Part shown: positions 1-6,677 of the stretch, piece by piece | Position numbering within the stretch: the stretch's first letter is position 1 | Layout of the letters: each line of letters opens with the position of its first letter | NCBI GenBank assembly: GCA_031284225.1 | Contig: JAITAH010000302.1 | Location: 1-7,020 of the forward strand | Direction: 5' to 3' | Length of the DNA: 7,020 nt | From: Dysgonamonadaceae bacterium | GTDB taxonomy: Bacteria; Bacteroidota; Bacteroidia; Bacteroidales; Azobacteroidaceae | Position numbers and translations under genes: made by a program | Notes under the pieces: model-generated | Databases searched by the model: none | What the model saw: only the letters and a program-made list of their open reading frames with translations | What the model was told of the DNA's origin: nothing

Positions 1-25
1 ATTTACGTTCTATTTCCTGTGCCAT
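1..25 (-). CDS. CYTH-domain protein, N-terminal fragment (5' end of gene only)
   Basis: Reading the minus strand from position 25 gives MAQEIERK, after which the gene leaves the window. The EIERK segment is the ExExK signature that opens CYTH (triphosphate tunnel metalloenzyme) proteins, which typically begin M-x-x-E-I-E-R-K-F. The two glutamates and the lysine line the tunnel that binds metal and triphosphate. Bacterial members are often inorganic triphosphatases or related phosphohydrolases, but the substrate cannot be told from eight residues. An in-frame ATG at position 37 would add MQKR. I prefer the ATG at 25 because it matches the family start. It also leaves a leader of about 16 bases after the expected transcription start, whereas the ATG at 37 would leave almost none. 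The gene is divergent from mtgA. Confidence 0.68.
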
Positions 26-47
26 CCTTTTTTGCATTATTGACCGG

Positions 48-55
48 CAAATATA
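48..55 (-). promoter_or_regulatory. Promoter -7 box of the CYTH gene
   Basis: The minus strand reads TATATTTG here, a full match to the Bacteroidota primary sigma -7 box TAnnTTTG. It ends 22 bases before the preferred ATG at position 25. No clear TTTG box is seen at the expected -33 distance, so only the -7 element is claimed. Confidence 0.55.
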
Positions 56-66
56 CGAAAATTGAT

Positions 67-74
67 TAAATTTG
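67..74 (+). promoter_or_regulatory. Promoter -7 box of mtgA
   Basis: TAAATTTG matches TAnnTTTG. Transcription would start near position 80, giving a short leader of about 13 bases before the ATG at 93. A TTG at 40-42 is the only upstream candidate for a -33 element, and its 24-base spacing is longer than usual. The box overlaps the alternative TTG start codon at 72, which argues against that codon being used. Confidence 0.55.
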
Positions 75-92
75 TCGCATAATTTTTATCGA

Positions 93-851
93 ATGAAAAT
101 CATAAGAAAAATTTTTCGAACCGGCGCATTCATTCTGGTAACGCTGTTTGTATTATCTATCTTGTTAACATTACTTTATCGGTGGATCAATCCGCCCTTT
201 ACGCCTTTGATGTTCAGTCGTAAAATAACGATCGGCGCGCCTATCGAACACGATTGGGTGGATATCCGGGATATTTCGCATTACTTGATTGATTGCGCGG
301 TAGCATCCGAAGACAATCATTTTTTGGGACATAATGGTTTTGACTTCGGCGCTATACAGAAAGCCATCGACGAGCGCGAGCAAGGACGGTTTCGAGGCGC
401 CAGTACCATTTCGCAACAAACGGCTAAAAATATTTTTCTCTGGCAGGGAAGATCCTGGTTTCGTAAGGGCTTGGAAGTCTATTTTACGTTCTTGATAGAA
501 ATTTTTTGGAGTAAAGAACGCATTATGGAAGTCTATCTCAACGAAATCGAAATGGGCAAAGGTATTTACGGAGCGGAGGCCGCCGCCCGGCGCTATTTTA
601 AGAAAAGTGCAAAAAACCTGTCGCAACATCAGTCGGCGCTCATTGTGGCGGCTTTGCCCAATCCTTTGCACCGCAATCCGGCAAAACCTACGGCTTATCT
701 GACGAATAGAGCGCAAGCCATCGCTTCGCTTTCACAGAAAATAGGCGTCATTCGATTTGATAGAAAATCGATCGACAAGGCGCGTGAACGATACCGGAAA
801 CAGGAAGCCAAACGTCGCGCAAAAAGCGACGAAAATTTCTTGGACTTTTGA
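93..851 (+). CDS. mtgA: Monofunctional biosynthetic peptidoglycan transglycosylase
   Basis: This enzyme polymerises lipid II into glycan strands at the outer face of the inner membrane. It belongs to glycosyltransferase family 51 and has no penicillin-binding domain. From the ATG at 93 it has 252 residues, close to the usual MtgA length. A short basic N-terminus is followed by one membrane anchor at about residues 10-30. The family motifs then appear in order: EDNHFLGHNGFD at about 73-84, whose first Glu is the expected catalytic base; GASTISQQ at about 102-109; RKGLE at 124-128, with the second conserved Glu; KERIMEVYLNEIEMG at about 141-155; and YGAEAAARRYF at about 159-169. A charged tail ends the protein. 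A seven-residue extension from TTG at 72 is possible, but that codon sits in the promoter box. No key residue is missing. The next gene starts 54 bases downstream with its own promoter and no terminator is visible between them, so read-through is possible. Confidence 0.95.
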   Translation: MKIIRKIFRTGAFILVTLFVLSILLTLLYRWINPPFTPLMFSRKITIGAPIEHDWVDIRDISHYLIDCAVASEDNHFLGHNGFDFGAIQKAIDEREQGRFRGASTISQQTAKNIFLWQGRSWFRKGLEVYFTFLIEIFWSKERIMEVYLNEIEMGKGIYGAEAAARRYFKKSAKNLSQHQSALIVAALPNPLHRNPAKPTAYLTNRAQAIASLSQKIGVIRFDRKSIDKARERYRKQEAKRRAKSDENFLDF

Positions 852-876
852 TGAATGGAAAAATATATTACTTTTG
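847..876 (+). promoter_or_regulatory. Promoter of the TPR/outer-membrane barrel operon
   Basis: TTTG at 847-850 (a -33 box inside the last codons and stop of mtgA) is followed after 18 bases by TACTTTTG at 869-876, a full match to TAnnTTTG. Start of transcription would be near 883, giving a leader of about 23 bases. A weak AAGGA at 898-902 lies only three bases before the ATG at 906, closer than a classical Shine-Dalgarno site. This is the best two-part promoter in the window. Confidence 0.65.
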
Positions 877-905
877 TAAACAGTAAATACGAAAAATAAG
901 GATAT

Positions 906-3692
906 ATGAAAAAAATAATCATCCTAATTAGTTGTTTAGCAATCATTCAACTTTTACAAGCGCAACGTTCGCCGGAATATCGATTTCCCGGCAGACTTTT
1001 TCAGGAAGGTAGAGCTATGTTTATCGATGGAAATTATGCCGGCTGTATCGACAAAATCACCGAATACAAAAAGCAAAATTCTTTGCCGCAGGAAGTGGAA
1101 GAATCGGATTTTTTATTGGCCGCTTCCGCTTTTCATCAGGGACAGAGGAATGCGGGAGACATCCTGCGCGAATTTTTAGACAATTATCCCGAAACCGCTT
1201 ACCGGAATGAACTCTGTTTCATGCTGGGTTCGGTTGCCTTCACTAATCACGATTATACGATAGCGGATTATTGGCTGCTACAATGCGATATGAACGAATT
1301 GTCAGAAACCGATCAGGCCGATTATGCTTACCGACGGGGACTGATTCACCTGCAAAACAATAACGATACGGAAGCCGGCCGTTTGTTTGCTCTTTTGAAT
1401 CAGTACAGCCCGAAATACCGGGAAGCCGCCGAATATTATTTGGCCTATATTTCTTATAAAGAAAATGATTACGACCGTGCGCTGAATCAATTCATCCGAA
1501 TAAAAAATCTTTCAACCTTTCAGCCGGATATATCCTATTATATTACGCAAATTTATTTCGCCCAGAAAAAGTACGCGCAAGTGATTCAGGAAGGGCAATC
1601 GCTGTTGAAAACCTATCCTGACCATGCCTACAGCTCCGAAATCAAACGGATTACCGGCGTCTCTTATTATCAACAAGCCAATTACAGCGAGGCGATTCGG
1701 TATCTGCAACCGCTGGCCGAACAACCTTCGCTTTCGACCGGATGGGAATCGCAGGACGCTTATGTATTAGGAATATCGTATTATCATTTGCAGGATTACG
1801 CCCACGCTATTCAATATTTGAACAAAAGCAATCCCGGCAACGACGAATGGGGACAAAGCGCCTATCTTTATTTGGGACAAGCCTGTCTGTATTTGCAAGA
1901 CCAAACCAATGCCTTGCGAGCCTTCGAATCGGCCGCCCGAATGAATTTCGACGCTTCGGCCAAGGAAGCCGCTTCCTATAATTATGCGATGCTGTTGCAC
2001 CAAACTGCCGCGTCGGGATTCGGCGAATCGGTAACGGCGTTGGAGCATTTCATCAACATCTATCCCCGCTCTATCTATGCCGATCGCGTGAATGACGCCT
2101 TGGTTGATGTATATCTGACAACCAAAAATTATGATATTGCACTGGCGTCCATTGCCAAAATCCAATATCCCGGAAGGAAAATCATGGAAGCCCGGCAGAA
2201 AATTTATTACTATTTGGGAACCGTCGATTTGGCCAACGGAAAATATGATTCGTCCATCGACCGCTTCACCCAGGCCATTGCTACCGGCGATTATGCCGTT
2301 TCCGAAAAACGGCAAGCGATATATTGGCGAGGCGAAAGTTATTATCGTAAGGGCGATTATATGCAGGCCGCCGCCGACTATCGCGCGTTCCTGGCTGTCG
2401 GCGGCGATAACGATTTAACGGCTTTGGCGAATTACAATCTGGGGTATTGCGCTTTCAAACAAGGCGATTATGCGCAGGCGGAAATCAGTTTCCAATCCTT
2501 TATAACGAAGGAAAAAACGAATAAAAACGCGCTGTCGGACGGTTATGCTCGCCTGGGCGATTGCTATTTCCACAGTCGCCGGTTTTCGGAAGCCGAAAAT
2601 GTTTACGGGCAGGCGGTGGCGACATTTCCTTCTACCGGCGATTACGCCCTGTTCCAGAAAGGATATGCGATGGGATTGCAAAAAAATTACCAGGGAAAGA
2701 TCATTCACATGGAGCAATTGATTCGTGACTATCCGCAATCGCCCTATATCCCGGACGCTATGTACGAAAAGGGTAGGGCATACGTGCTGTCGAACAATTT
2801 TCCGGCCGCCATCGAAACTTTTGAGCAATTACAAAAAAACTATCCCGACAGTCAATGGGCGCGCAGCGCCGGACTGCAAATGGGCTTGCTGTACTACAAT
2901 ACCAACCGATTGCCGCAAGCGGCGTCCGCTTATAAAACAGTGATAACCAACTATCCGGGCAGCGAAGAAGCCAAAGTGGCTTTACAGGATTTGAAATCGG
3001 TTTATTTTGACCAAAACGACTTAACAGGCTATGTGGAATACGTCAAGTCGTTGGGCGATAAATCGCTGGAAACCGAAAGCATCCGGTATTCGGAAGAAGC
3101 CGTCGGCCGGAAAGCGGAAACTTTTTACAACGACAAACAATACGCCGAAGCCTTGCAGTCGTATGAACAGTTGCAAACGATTGCTACCAGCAAAACCAAT
3201 CGCACTATCGGCGCTTTGGGCGTACTGCGTTCGGCCGGCCGCCTCGAACAATATCAAACGGTTATCAATGCCGCTAATTACTTGTTGAGCGATGAAACGC
3301 TGAATCCCGAATGGGCTATCGAAGCCAGATACGCCCGCGCCAAAGCCTATCTGACTTTGAACGAAAAGAAACAAGCCGAATCGGATTTAGAAGAGCTGGC
3401 ACGCGATACGCGAACTGCTCAGGGCGCCGAAGCCCGCTATCTGCTGGCGCAATATTATTACGATACCGGCAATTCCTTGGAAGCCAAAATTGTGATTCAG
3501 GATTATATCCGGCAAGGAACGCCTCACGCCTATTGGCTGGCCAAAAGTTTTATCCTGTTATCGGATATTTATGCCGCAGAAGACGATCGCTTACAAGCTC
3601 GGCAATACCTGGAAAGCTTGCAAACCAACTACAAGAATACCGCCGACGATATTCACAACAGTATTAAAGAACGCTTAAACAAATTGAAATGA
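906..3692 (+). CDS. Secreted tetratricopeptide-repeat protein, 928 residues, function unknown
   Basis: The protein begins with a signal peptide (MKKIIILISCLAIIQLLQA, probable cleavage after Ala19), so it should act in the periplasm or at the outer membrane. Almost all of the rest is helical TPR repeats. Many carry the Tyr-Pro-x-Ser/Thr element typical of the TPR_6 type seen in YbgF and BamD: YPETAY at 94, YPDHAY at 237, YPRSIY at 386, YPQSPY at 609, YPDSQW at 646 and YPGSEE at 683. The last three are spaced exactly 37 residues apart. Other segments, such as 430-500 and 505-570, have canonical TPR patterning (YYLGTVDLANGKYDSSIDRF; NLGYCAFKQGDYAQAEISF). No catalytic domain is visible, so a scaffold or binding role is likely. 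Its stop overlaps the start of the next gene, a predicted outer-membrane barrel, which suggests the two products work together. It is much longer than BamD or YbgF and should not be called either. The exact role is unknown. Confidence 0.9.
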   Translation: MKKIIILISCLAIIQLLQAQRSPEYRFPGRLFQEGRAMFIDGNYAGCIDKITEYKKQNSLPQEVEESDFLLAASAFHQGQRNAGDILREFLDNYPETAYRNELCFMLGSVAFTNHDYTIADYWLLQCDMNELSETDQADYAYRRGLIHLQNNNDTEAGRLFALLNQYSPKYREAAEYYLAYISYKENDYDRALNQFIRIKNLSTFQPDISYYITQIYFAQKKYAQVIQEGQSLLKTYPDHAYSSEIKRITGVSYYQQANYSEAIRYLQPLAEQPSLSTGWESQDAYVLGISYYHLQDYAHAIQYLNKSNPGNDEWGQSAYLYLGQACLYLQDQTNALRAFESAARMNFDASAKEAASYNYAMLLHQTAASGFGESVTALEHFINIYPRSIYADRVNDALVDVYLTTKNYDIALASIAKIQYPGRKIMEARQKIYYYLGTVDLANGKYDSSIDRFTQAIATGDYAVSEKRQAIYWRGESYYRKGDYMQAAADYRAFLAVGGDNDLTALANYNLGYCAFKQGDYAQAEISFQSFITKEKTNKNALSDGYARLGDCYFHSRRFSEAENVYGQAVATFPSTGDYALFQKGYAMGLQKNYQGKIIHMEQLIRDYPQSPYIPDAMYEKGRAYVLSNNFPAAIETFEQLQKNYPDSQWARSAGLQMGLLYYNTNRLPQAASAYKTVITNYPGSEEAKVALQDLKSVYFDQNDLTGYVEYVKSLGDKSLETESIRYSEEAVGRKAETFYNDKQYAEALQSYEQLQTIATSKTNRTIGALGVLRSAGRLEQYQTVINAANYLLSDETLNPEWAIEARYARAKAYLTLNEKKQAESDLEELARDTRTAQGAEARYLLAQYYYDTGNSLEAKIVIQDYIRQGTPHAYWLAKSFILLSDIYAAEDDRLQARQYLESLQTNYKNTADDIHNSIKERLNKLK

Positions 3693-5488
3693 TGATACCT
3701 TCGAAAACATTCCTGACCACGCTTTTTGTGGTTGCAACAATTTCATTTTCAGGGCAAGCCCAGGAAAAGAATCCGGACTTACAACGCGAATTAACCCTCG
3801 AAAAAGAATACAGCCCCCATTTACGCGACGCCAACAAACTCAACTCCTTGCCGGAAATCAAGGAACCGGAAGCCCCGAAGACAAAGGTGGAATTTTCGAA
3901 TTATACCTTGGATTATCCGCTGTCGCCGTATTTCCAAAAATTAGGCGTTATCAATTATTTTCCCGGATTTGCCGATAGCGATCAGCGGGGATATTTGACG
4001 GGCGGATTGGGTACCCTGTTCAATATCGACGGCGACGCCGGTTACCAAATCTTACAGTCGGAAACCAATCGCTTAAGTATTTTCGCTTCGCACCGGTCGA
4101 GCAATGGTAATGTCAGCTATTTGCAAAAAGACGATGTAAAGCGGAAAATGAAAATCAACGATAATTGGTTGGGCGTAGATTTTCTGCACCGTTTTAAAAA
4201 AGCCGCCTTATCGGCCGATGCGCAATATACGTATTCGGCGTTCAATTATTATGGATTTCCGCCCCCCTTTCTATTCTTTATGTACCTGGAAGAAGACAAT
4301 CTTCCGGAATATAATTTTTCCGTCAATCAGGTAAATAATCTGATGAAAACGCATCTGGGTCTGACTTCGGCAGAAAACGAAGGCTTGAATTACCGGCTGA
4401 ATCTTACCCATACATTGTTGGAACACCGGCGGGCCGATATTATCGAATTAACCGGAAAAACAGAAAATCGAATTCTTTTGGATGTCGATCTTTATGCGCA
4501 TATCAATGCCACTACCGGTATTGGCACAGATATCGCCGTCAAAACGTATTTTTACCACATGCCTGACGATCTGCGCCGGATTAGCAATGATTTTTTGGGA
4601 AATCATGACTATACGACCATCATACTCGATCCTTATTTGACCCTGGAAGGGGATACTTGGAATGCCCGTTTGGGAATAAAAGAAAATATTCAATTAGGCG
4701 GAATCAAGAAATTTCTTCTTGCTCCGGACATCCGGTTTTATTGGCGACCTTCCGATCCGGTATTACTGTATCTAACTGTCGATGGAGGAATTAAAGACAA
4801 TAGCGATTACAATATATATTATGAAAACCGTTATCTGAATCCGCAGTATCGGATTTACGATTCGAGAAGTCCTTTGGACGCAAAATTGGGGCTTACCTTC
4901 TCGCCCGTCAATGCATGGAGTGTGAATTTGTTTTCTGCTTATCAATGGGTTAAAAAAGAACATTTTTATTTCAACGAGTGGTATTTTAACTTTCCTGTGA
5001 GCGAATCGTCGGCAACGGGACAAAAAATGCTTCCACAGTATGCCGACGCCCAGGTTTTCCAGTTGGGCGGTTCAATGAAATACCATTATCAGGATCAATG
5101 GGATTTGGGTTTAAAAGTAGTTTATAATCAATGGAAAGTAACCAAGTTTTCGGACAAAATTAATACCAATTCCTTTTCGGAACTCATAGCCTGGAATCAA
5201 CCGGTTTTTACCGGCGATTGGAACGTAGGCTATAAAATTACCGCTATTCCCTTGCGTATGGATTTGAACTATCATTTGGAAACCGGACGAAAAGCCGTAG
5301 ATATGGGTTCCACGACGATTCAAATGAAAAATATCCACGATGTGAATGTAGCCGCCACCTATACAATTCATAAAGATCTGTCGGTGTTTGGAAAAATCAA
5401 CAACCTTTTATTTCAGAAATACGATCTTTGGTACGGCTATCCGGCGCAAGGTTTCAATATAATGTTGGGGGCAAATCTGAAATTCTGA
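3689..5488 (+). CDS. Outer-membrane beta-barrel protein, TonB-dependent receptor-like but lacking a plug domain
   Basis: There are 599 residues with a signal peptide (hydrophobic core about 8-20, probable cleavage after Ala24 in GQAQE). A polar, proline-rich stretch at about 35-80 (LEKEYSPHLRDANKLNSLPE, then a segment rich in Glu, Pro and Lys) precedes a long region of alternating hydrophobic and aromatic strands from about 100 to the end. The final 50 residues (TYTIHKDLSVFGKINNLLFQ, then KYDLWYGYPAQGFNIMLGAN) look like the closing strands of a TonB-dependent receptor. The chain ends in Phe, as outer-membrane barrels do. I see no plug domain and no carboxypeptidase-like N-terminal domain, and the length is well below a full receptor. 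Uptake through TonB is therefore doubtful. Two start codons are possible, 3689 (four-base overlap ATGA) or 3692 (one-base overlap), both tightly coupled to the TPR gene. The function is unknown. I infer a TPR/barrel partnership in the outer membrane. Confidence 0.82.
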   Translation: MMIPSKTFLTTLFVVATISFSGQAQEKNPDLQRELTLEKEYSPHLRDANKLNSLPEIKEPEAPKTKVEFSNYTLDYPLSPYFQKLGVINYFPGFADSDQRGYLTGGLGTLFNIDGDAGYQILQSETNRLSIFASHRSSNGNVSYLQKDDVKRKMKINDNWLGVDFLHRFKKAALSADAQYTYSAFNYYGFPPPFLFFMYLEEDNLPEYNFSVNQVNNLMKTHLGLTSAENEGLNYRLNLTHTLLEHRRADIIELTGKTENRILLDVDLYAHINATTGIGTDIAVKTYFYHMPDDLRRISNDFLGNHDYTTIILDPYLTLEGDTWNARLGIKENIQLGGIKKFLLAPDIRFYWRPSDPVLLYLTVDGGIKDNSDYNIYYENRYLNPQYRIYDSRSPLDAKLGLTFSPVNAWSVNLFSAYQWVKKEHFYFNEWYFNFPVSESSATGQKMLPQYADAQVFQLGGSMKYHYQDQWDLGLKVVYNQWKVTKFSDKINTNSFSELIAWNQPVFTGDWNVGYKITAIPLRMDLNYHLETGRKAVDMGSTTIQMKNIHDVNVAATYTIHKDLSVFGKINNLLFQKYDLWYGYPAQGFNIMLGANLKF

Positions 5489-5512
5489 GAAAAAATCATC
5501 AAAATACCCTTC

Positions 5513-5575
5513 AAACATGCGCATAGTTAAGACAAACATGCACAGTTTTAAGGCAAAAATGTGCATGTTTTTTGC
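5513..5575. repeat. Degenerate 21-base tandem repeat, three copies
   Basis: Three consecutive 21-base units (5513-5533, 5534-5554, 5555-5575) follow the stop of the barrel gene by 24 bases. Units 1 and 2 both open with AAACATGC and share 16 of 21 positions. Unit 3 opens AAAAATG and matches each of the other two at about 13 positions. Each unit has an ATG-CA core (ATGCGCA, ATGCACA, ATGTGCA). Because the period is seven codons, the minus strand reads through it as an open frame with similar heptapeptides (cores MHIF, CMF, MRMF). I take that as a consequence of the repeat, not as evidence of a gene. Confidence 0.6.
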
Positions 5576-5576
5576 C
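5534..5576 (+). terminator. Terminator-like hairpin after the TPR/barrel operon
   Basis: A perfect 11-base inverted repeat, AAACATGCACA (5534-5544) and TGTGCATGTTT (5560-5570), encloses a 15-base loop, and the T-run continues to 5573. An alternative, mutually exclusive hairpin pairs GGCAAAAA (5552-5559) with TTTTTGCC (5569-5576) around a 9-base loop. The first form resembles a Rho-independent terminator for the upstream operon, although the stem is not GC-rich. The second could act on the opposite strand, since its left arm gives a T-run there. No gene arrives from the right on that strand, so the plus-strand reading is preferred. Confidence 0.5.
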
Positions 5577-5809
5577 TCATGAAAAACAAATAACATTCAA
5601 ATACAGTGAGTTAAGGCTTTTGAGGCCGCTCAGAGATTCTTTTTATCCCCAAAATATCCTCCGAACCTCACGCTCAACCCTCCCTTGCAAACCGGAAGGC
5701 GCATCTCGGGAAGATCATTCCTTGTAAAAAAAATAATAAAATTAAAAACGGTTAAATCAATAAATTATGATTTATTTACGATAATTATCGAAATAAAATA
5801 ACATTAAAA
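5577..5809. other. Non-coding gap with a less AT-rich block and AT-rich palindromes
   Basis: No convincing gene lies here on either strand. Bases 5600-5725 are clearly richer in G and C than the flanking DNA and look unlike a normal promoter. They contain only a weak stem, TGAG-GCCG-CTCA at 5621-5632, followed by a T-run at 5639-5644 that could be a second weak terminator. From about 5727 the sequence becomes extremely AT-rich. It includes a seven-base inverted repeat (AATAAAT at 5759-5765 with ATTTATT at 5770-5776) and a perfect 12-base palindrome listed separately. The central block may be a remnant of an inserted or interspersed element, but no transposase fragment or target duplication was seen. 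Confidence 0.4.
5779..5790. promoter_or_regulatory. Perfect 12-base palindrome, candidate operator
   Basis: CGATAATTATCG is fully self-complementary. It lies about 20 bases upstream of the proposed -33 box of the following gene, a common place for an activator or repressor dimer to bind. No known regulator is assigned. AT-rich DNA produces short palindromes by chance, so the call is tentative. Confidence 0.3.
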
Positions 5810-5841
5810 TTTGCATAATTAAAATAAAATGATTTTATTTG
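5810..5841 (+). promoter_or_regulatory. Probable promoter of the Gcw_chp-type gene, with an overlapping palindrome
   Basis: TTTG at 5810-5813 and TTTATTTG at 5834-5841 (7 of 8 against TAnnTTTG) are separated by 20 bases, a normal Bacteroidota arrangement. The leader would be about 40 bases. A perfect nine-base inverted repeat (AAATAAAAT at 5822-5830, one central G, ATTTTATTT at 5832-5840) covers the spacer and most of the -7 box, so a bound protein there would block the promoter. The start codon has an A-rich upstream stretch and no Shine-Dalgarno sequence. Confidence 0.4.
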
Positions 5842-5890
5842 CACTGTTTTTATTAGAAATTAGTTTTATTTAATTTAATTTAAAAAAAGT

Positions 5891-6547
5891 ATGAAAAAGA
5901 TTGTTTTGACAATGAGCGTATTACTGTGTACGATGGGAATGACAGCGCAAGAGTTTTCGGTGGGAGCCGATATCGTGAGTTCGTATGTATGGCGCGGAGC
6001 TTATCAGGGCGGCGGAGCCAGTATTCAACCGTCGCTTACTTTTTCGGCAGGTGGATTTTCCGTTGGAACTTGGGGAAGCACTAATTTTTCCGGCGGCAAC
6101 AAAGAAGTCGATATTACTGTCGGCTATGACATAGTAAATCTCTCGCTGTCCATTACGGACTATTGGTGGGAAGGCGAAGGCGCCTTAAATTATTTCGACT
6201 ATGAAAATGCTCATAATTATGAAGCCGGCGTCGCTTACACTTTTCCAGGGGTTTTTCCGGTACGTCTCTCGGCTAATACGATGTTTATGGAGCCGAAGAA
6301 AGACTATTTTTCTACTTACTTGGAAGCTGGTTTCCCCTTTTCAGTAAAAGATGTTAATTTGGAAGCGGCAGTCGGCGTTACGCCTTGGGAAGGTATCTAT
6401 GCCTCCCAGTTTGCTATTACCAACATTAGTTTGAAGGCGTCGAAAAACATTAGAATAACCGATAGTTTTTCTTTACCCGTCTTCGGTCAGTTCATTGTGA
6501 ATCCGGAAATAGAGGATGTTTTTCTGGTAGTAGGCATTTCTTTTTAA
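5891..6547 (+). CDS. Small secreted beta-barrel protein, Gcw_chp-like (TIGR02001/PF09694 type)
   Basis: There are 218 residues with a signal peptide (MKKIVLTMSVLLCTMGMTA, probable cleavage after Ala19). The mature part opens with EFSVGADIVSSYVWRG, which carries the S-S-Y-V-W-R-G motif near the N-terminus that marks the Gcw_chp family. It then alternates strands and turns (SVGTWGSTNFSGG, EVDITVGYDI, VNLSLSITDYWW, YEAGVAYTF) and ends VFLVVGISF, with a C-terminal Phe as in outer-membrane barrels. The length fits the family, usually about 220-240 residues. The function of the family is not established. The gene sits 130 bases upstream of glnN on the same strand. That suggests a link to nitrogen supply, but each gene has its own promoter, so this is inference. 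The family call is from memory of the motif and has not been checked against a profile. Confidence 0.75.
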   Translation: MKKIVLTMSVLLCTMGMTAQEFSVGADIVSSYVWRGAYQGGGASIQPSLTFSAGGFSVGTWGSTNFSGGNKEVDITVGYDIVNLSLSITDYWWEGEGALNYFDYENAHNYEAGVAYTFPGVFPVRLSANTMFMEPKKDYFSTYLEAGFPFSVKDVNLEAAVGVTPWEGIYASQFAITNISLKASKNIRITDSFSLPVFGQFIVNPEIEDVFLVVGISF

Positions 6548-6590
6548 TAAAATACACACACAAATACCCCATTATTTTTTTAATTTCAAA

Positions 6591-6615
6591 AATAGTTGTA
6601 TATTTGCAAACTATT
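6591..6615. promoter_or_regulatory. Inverted repeat framing the glnN -7 box, candidate operator
   Basis: AATAGTT at 6591-6597 and AACTATT at 6609-6615 are perfect inverted arms of seven bases separated by 11 bases. The centre of symmetry, position 6603, falls inside the -7 box. The spacing of half-site centres (about 18 bases) is larger than one helical turn and smaller than two. A dimeric repressor here would cover the RNA polymerase site. No regulator is identified. Confidence 0.35.
6599..6606 (+). promoter_or_regulatory. Promoter -7 box of glnN
   Basis: TATATTTG is a full match to TAnnTTTG. Transcription would start near 6613, leaving a leader of about 65 bases before the ATG at 6678. The expected -33 area (about 6574-6580) is a T-run without a clear TTTG. 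In the leader the eight-base word CGTAAAAA occurs twice, at 6616-6623 and 6646-6653, exactly 30 bases apart. Confidence 0.6.
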
Positions 6616-6677
6616 CGTAAAAACGGGTGTTGAAAAACAATATAACGTAAAAATAATTAGAAAACAAGCAAAGAGAA

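Noticed and set aside
72..92. TTG start at 72 extending MtgA by seven residues
   Set aside because: The codon lies in the promoter -7 box and would precede the expected transcription start. The ATG at 93 gives a normal basic N-terminus and membrane anchor.
171..716. Open frame of 181 codons on the minus strand inside mtgA
   Set aside because: It is fully antisense to a gene with all GT51 motifs, shows no recognisable domain, and has an Arg-rich, irregular composition typical of shadow frames.
924..935. Lipobox-like L-I-S-C at residues 7-10 of the TPR protein
   Set aside because: Only about four hydrophobic residues precede the Cys and a longer hydrophobic run follows it, so cleavage after Ala19 by signal peptidase I fits better than a lipoprotein.
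1767..2315. Open frame of 182 codons on the minus strand inside the TPR gene
   Set aside because: The TPR coding frame is continuous on the plus strand through this region. The antisense product has the Gly/Ile-rich look of a mirrored TPR sequence and matches no family I know.
3689..5488. Full TonB-dependent (SusC-like) nutrient receptor
   Set aside because: The length is about 600 residues, and no plug or carboxypeptidase-like domain and no adjacent SusD-type lipoprotein are seen.
5408..5596. Minus-strand frame of 62 codons across the end of the barrel gene and the 21-base repeat
   Set aside because: Its central heptad pattern is a direct result of a repeat with a seven-codon period, and the rest overlaps the barrel's C-terminus. 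No promoter box precedes it.
6548..6590. Rho-independent terminator after the Gcw_chp-type gene
   Set aside because: There is a T-run at 6575-6581 but no stem with convincing pairing before it.
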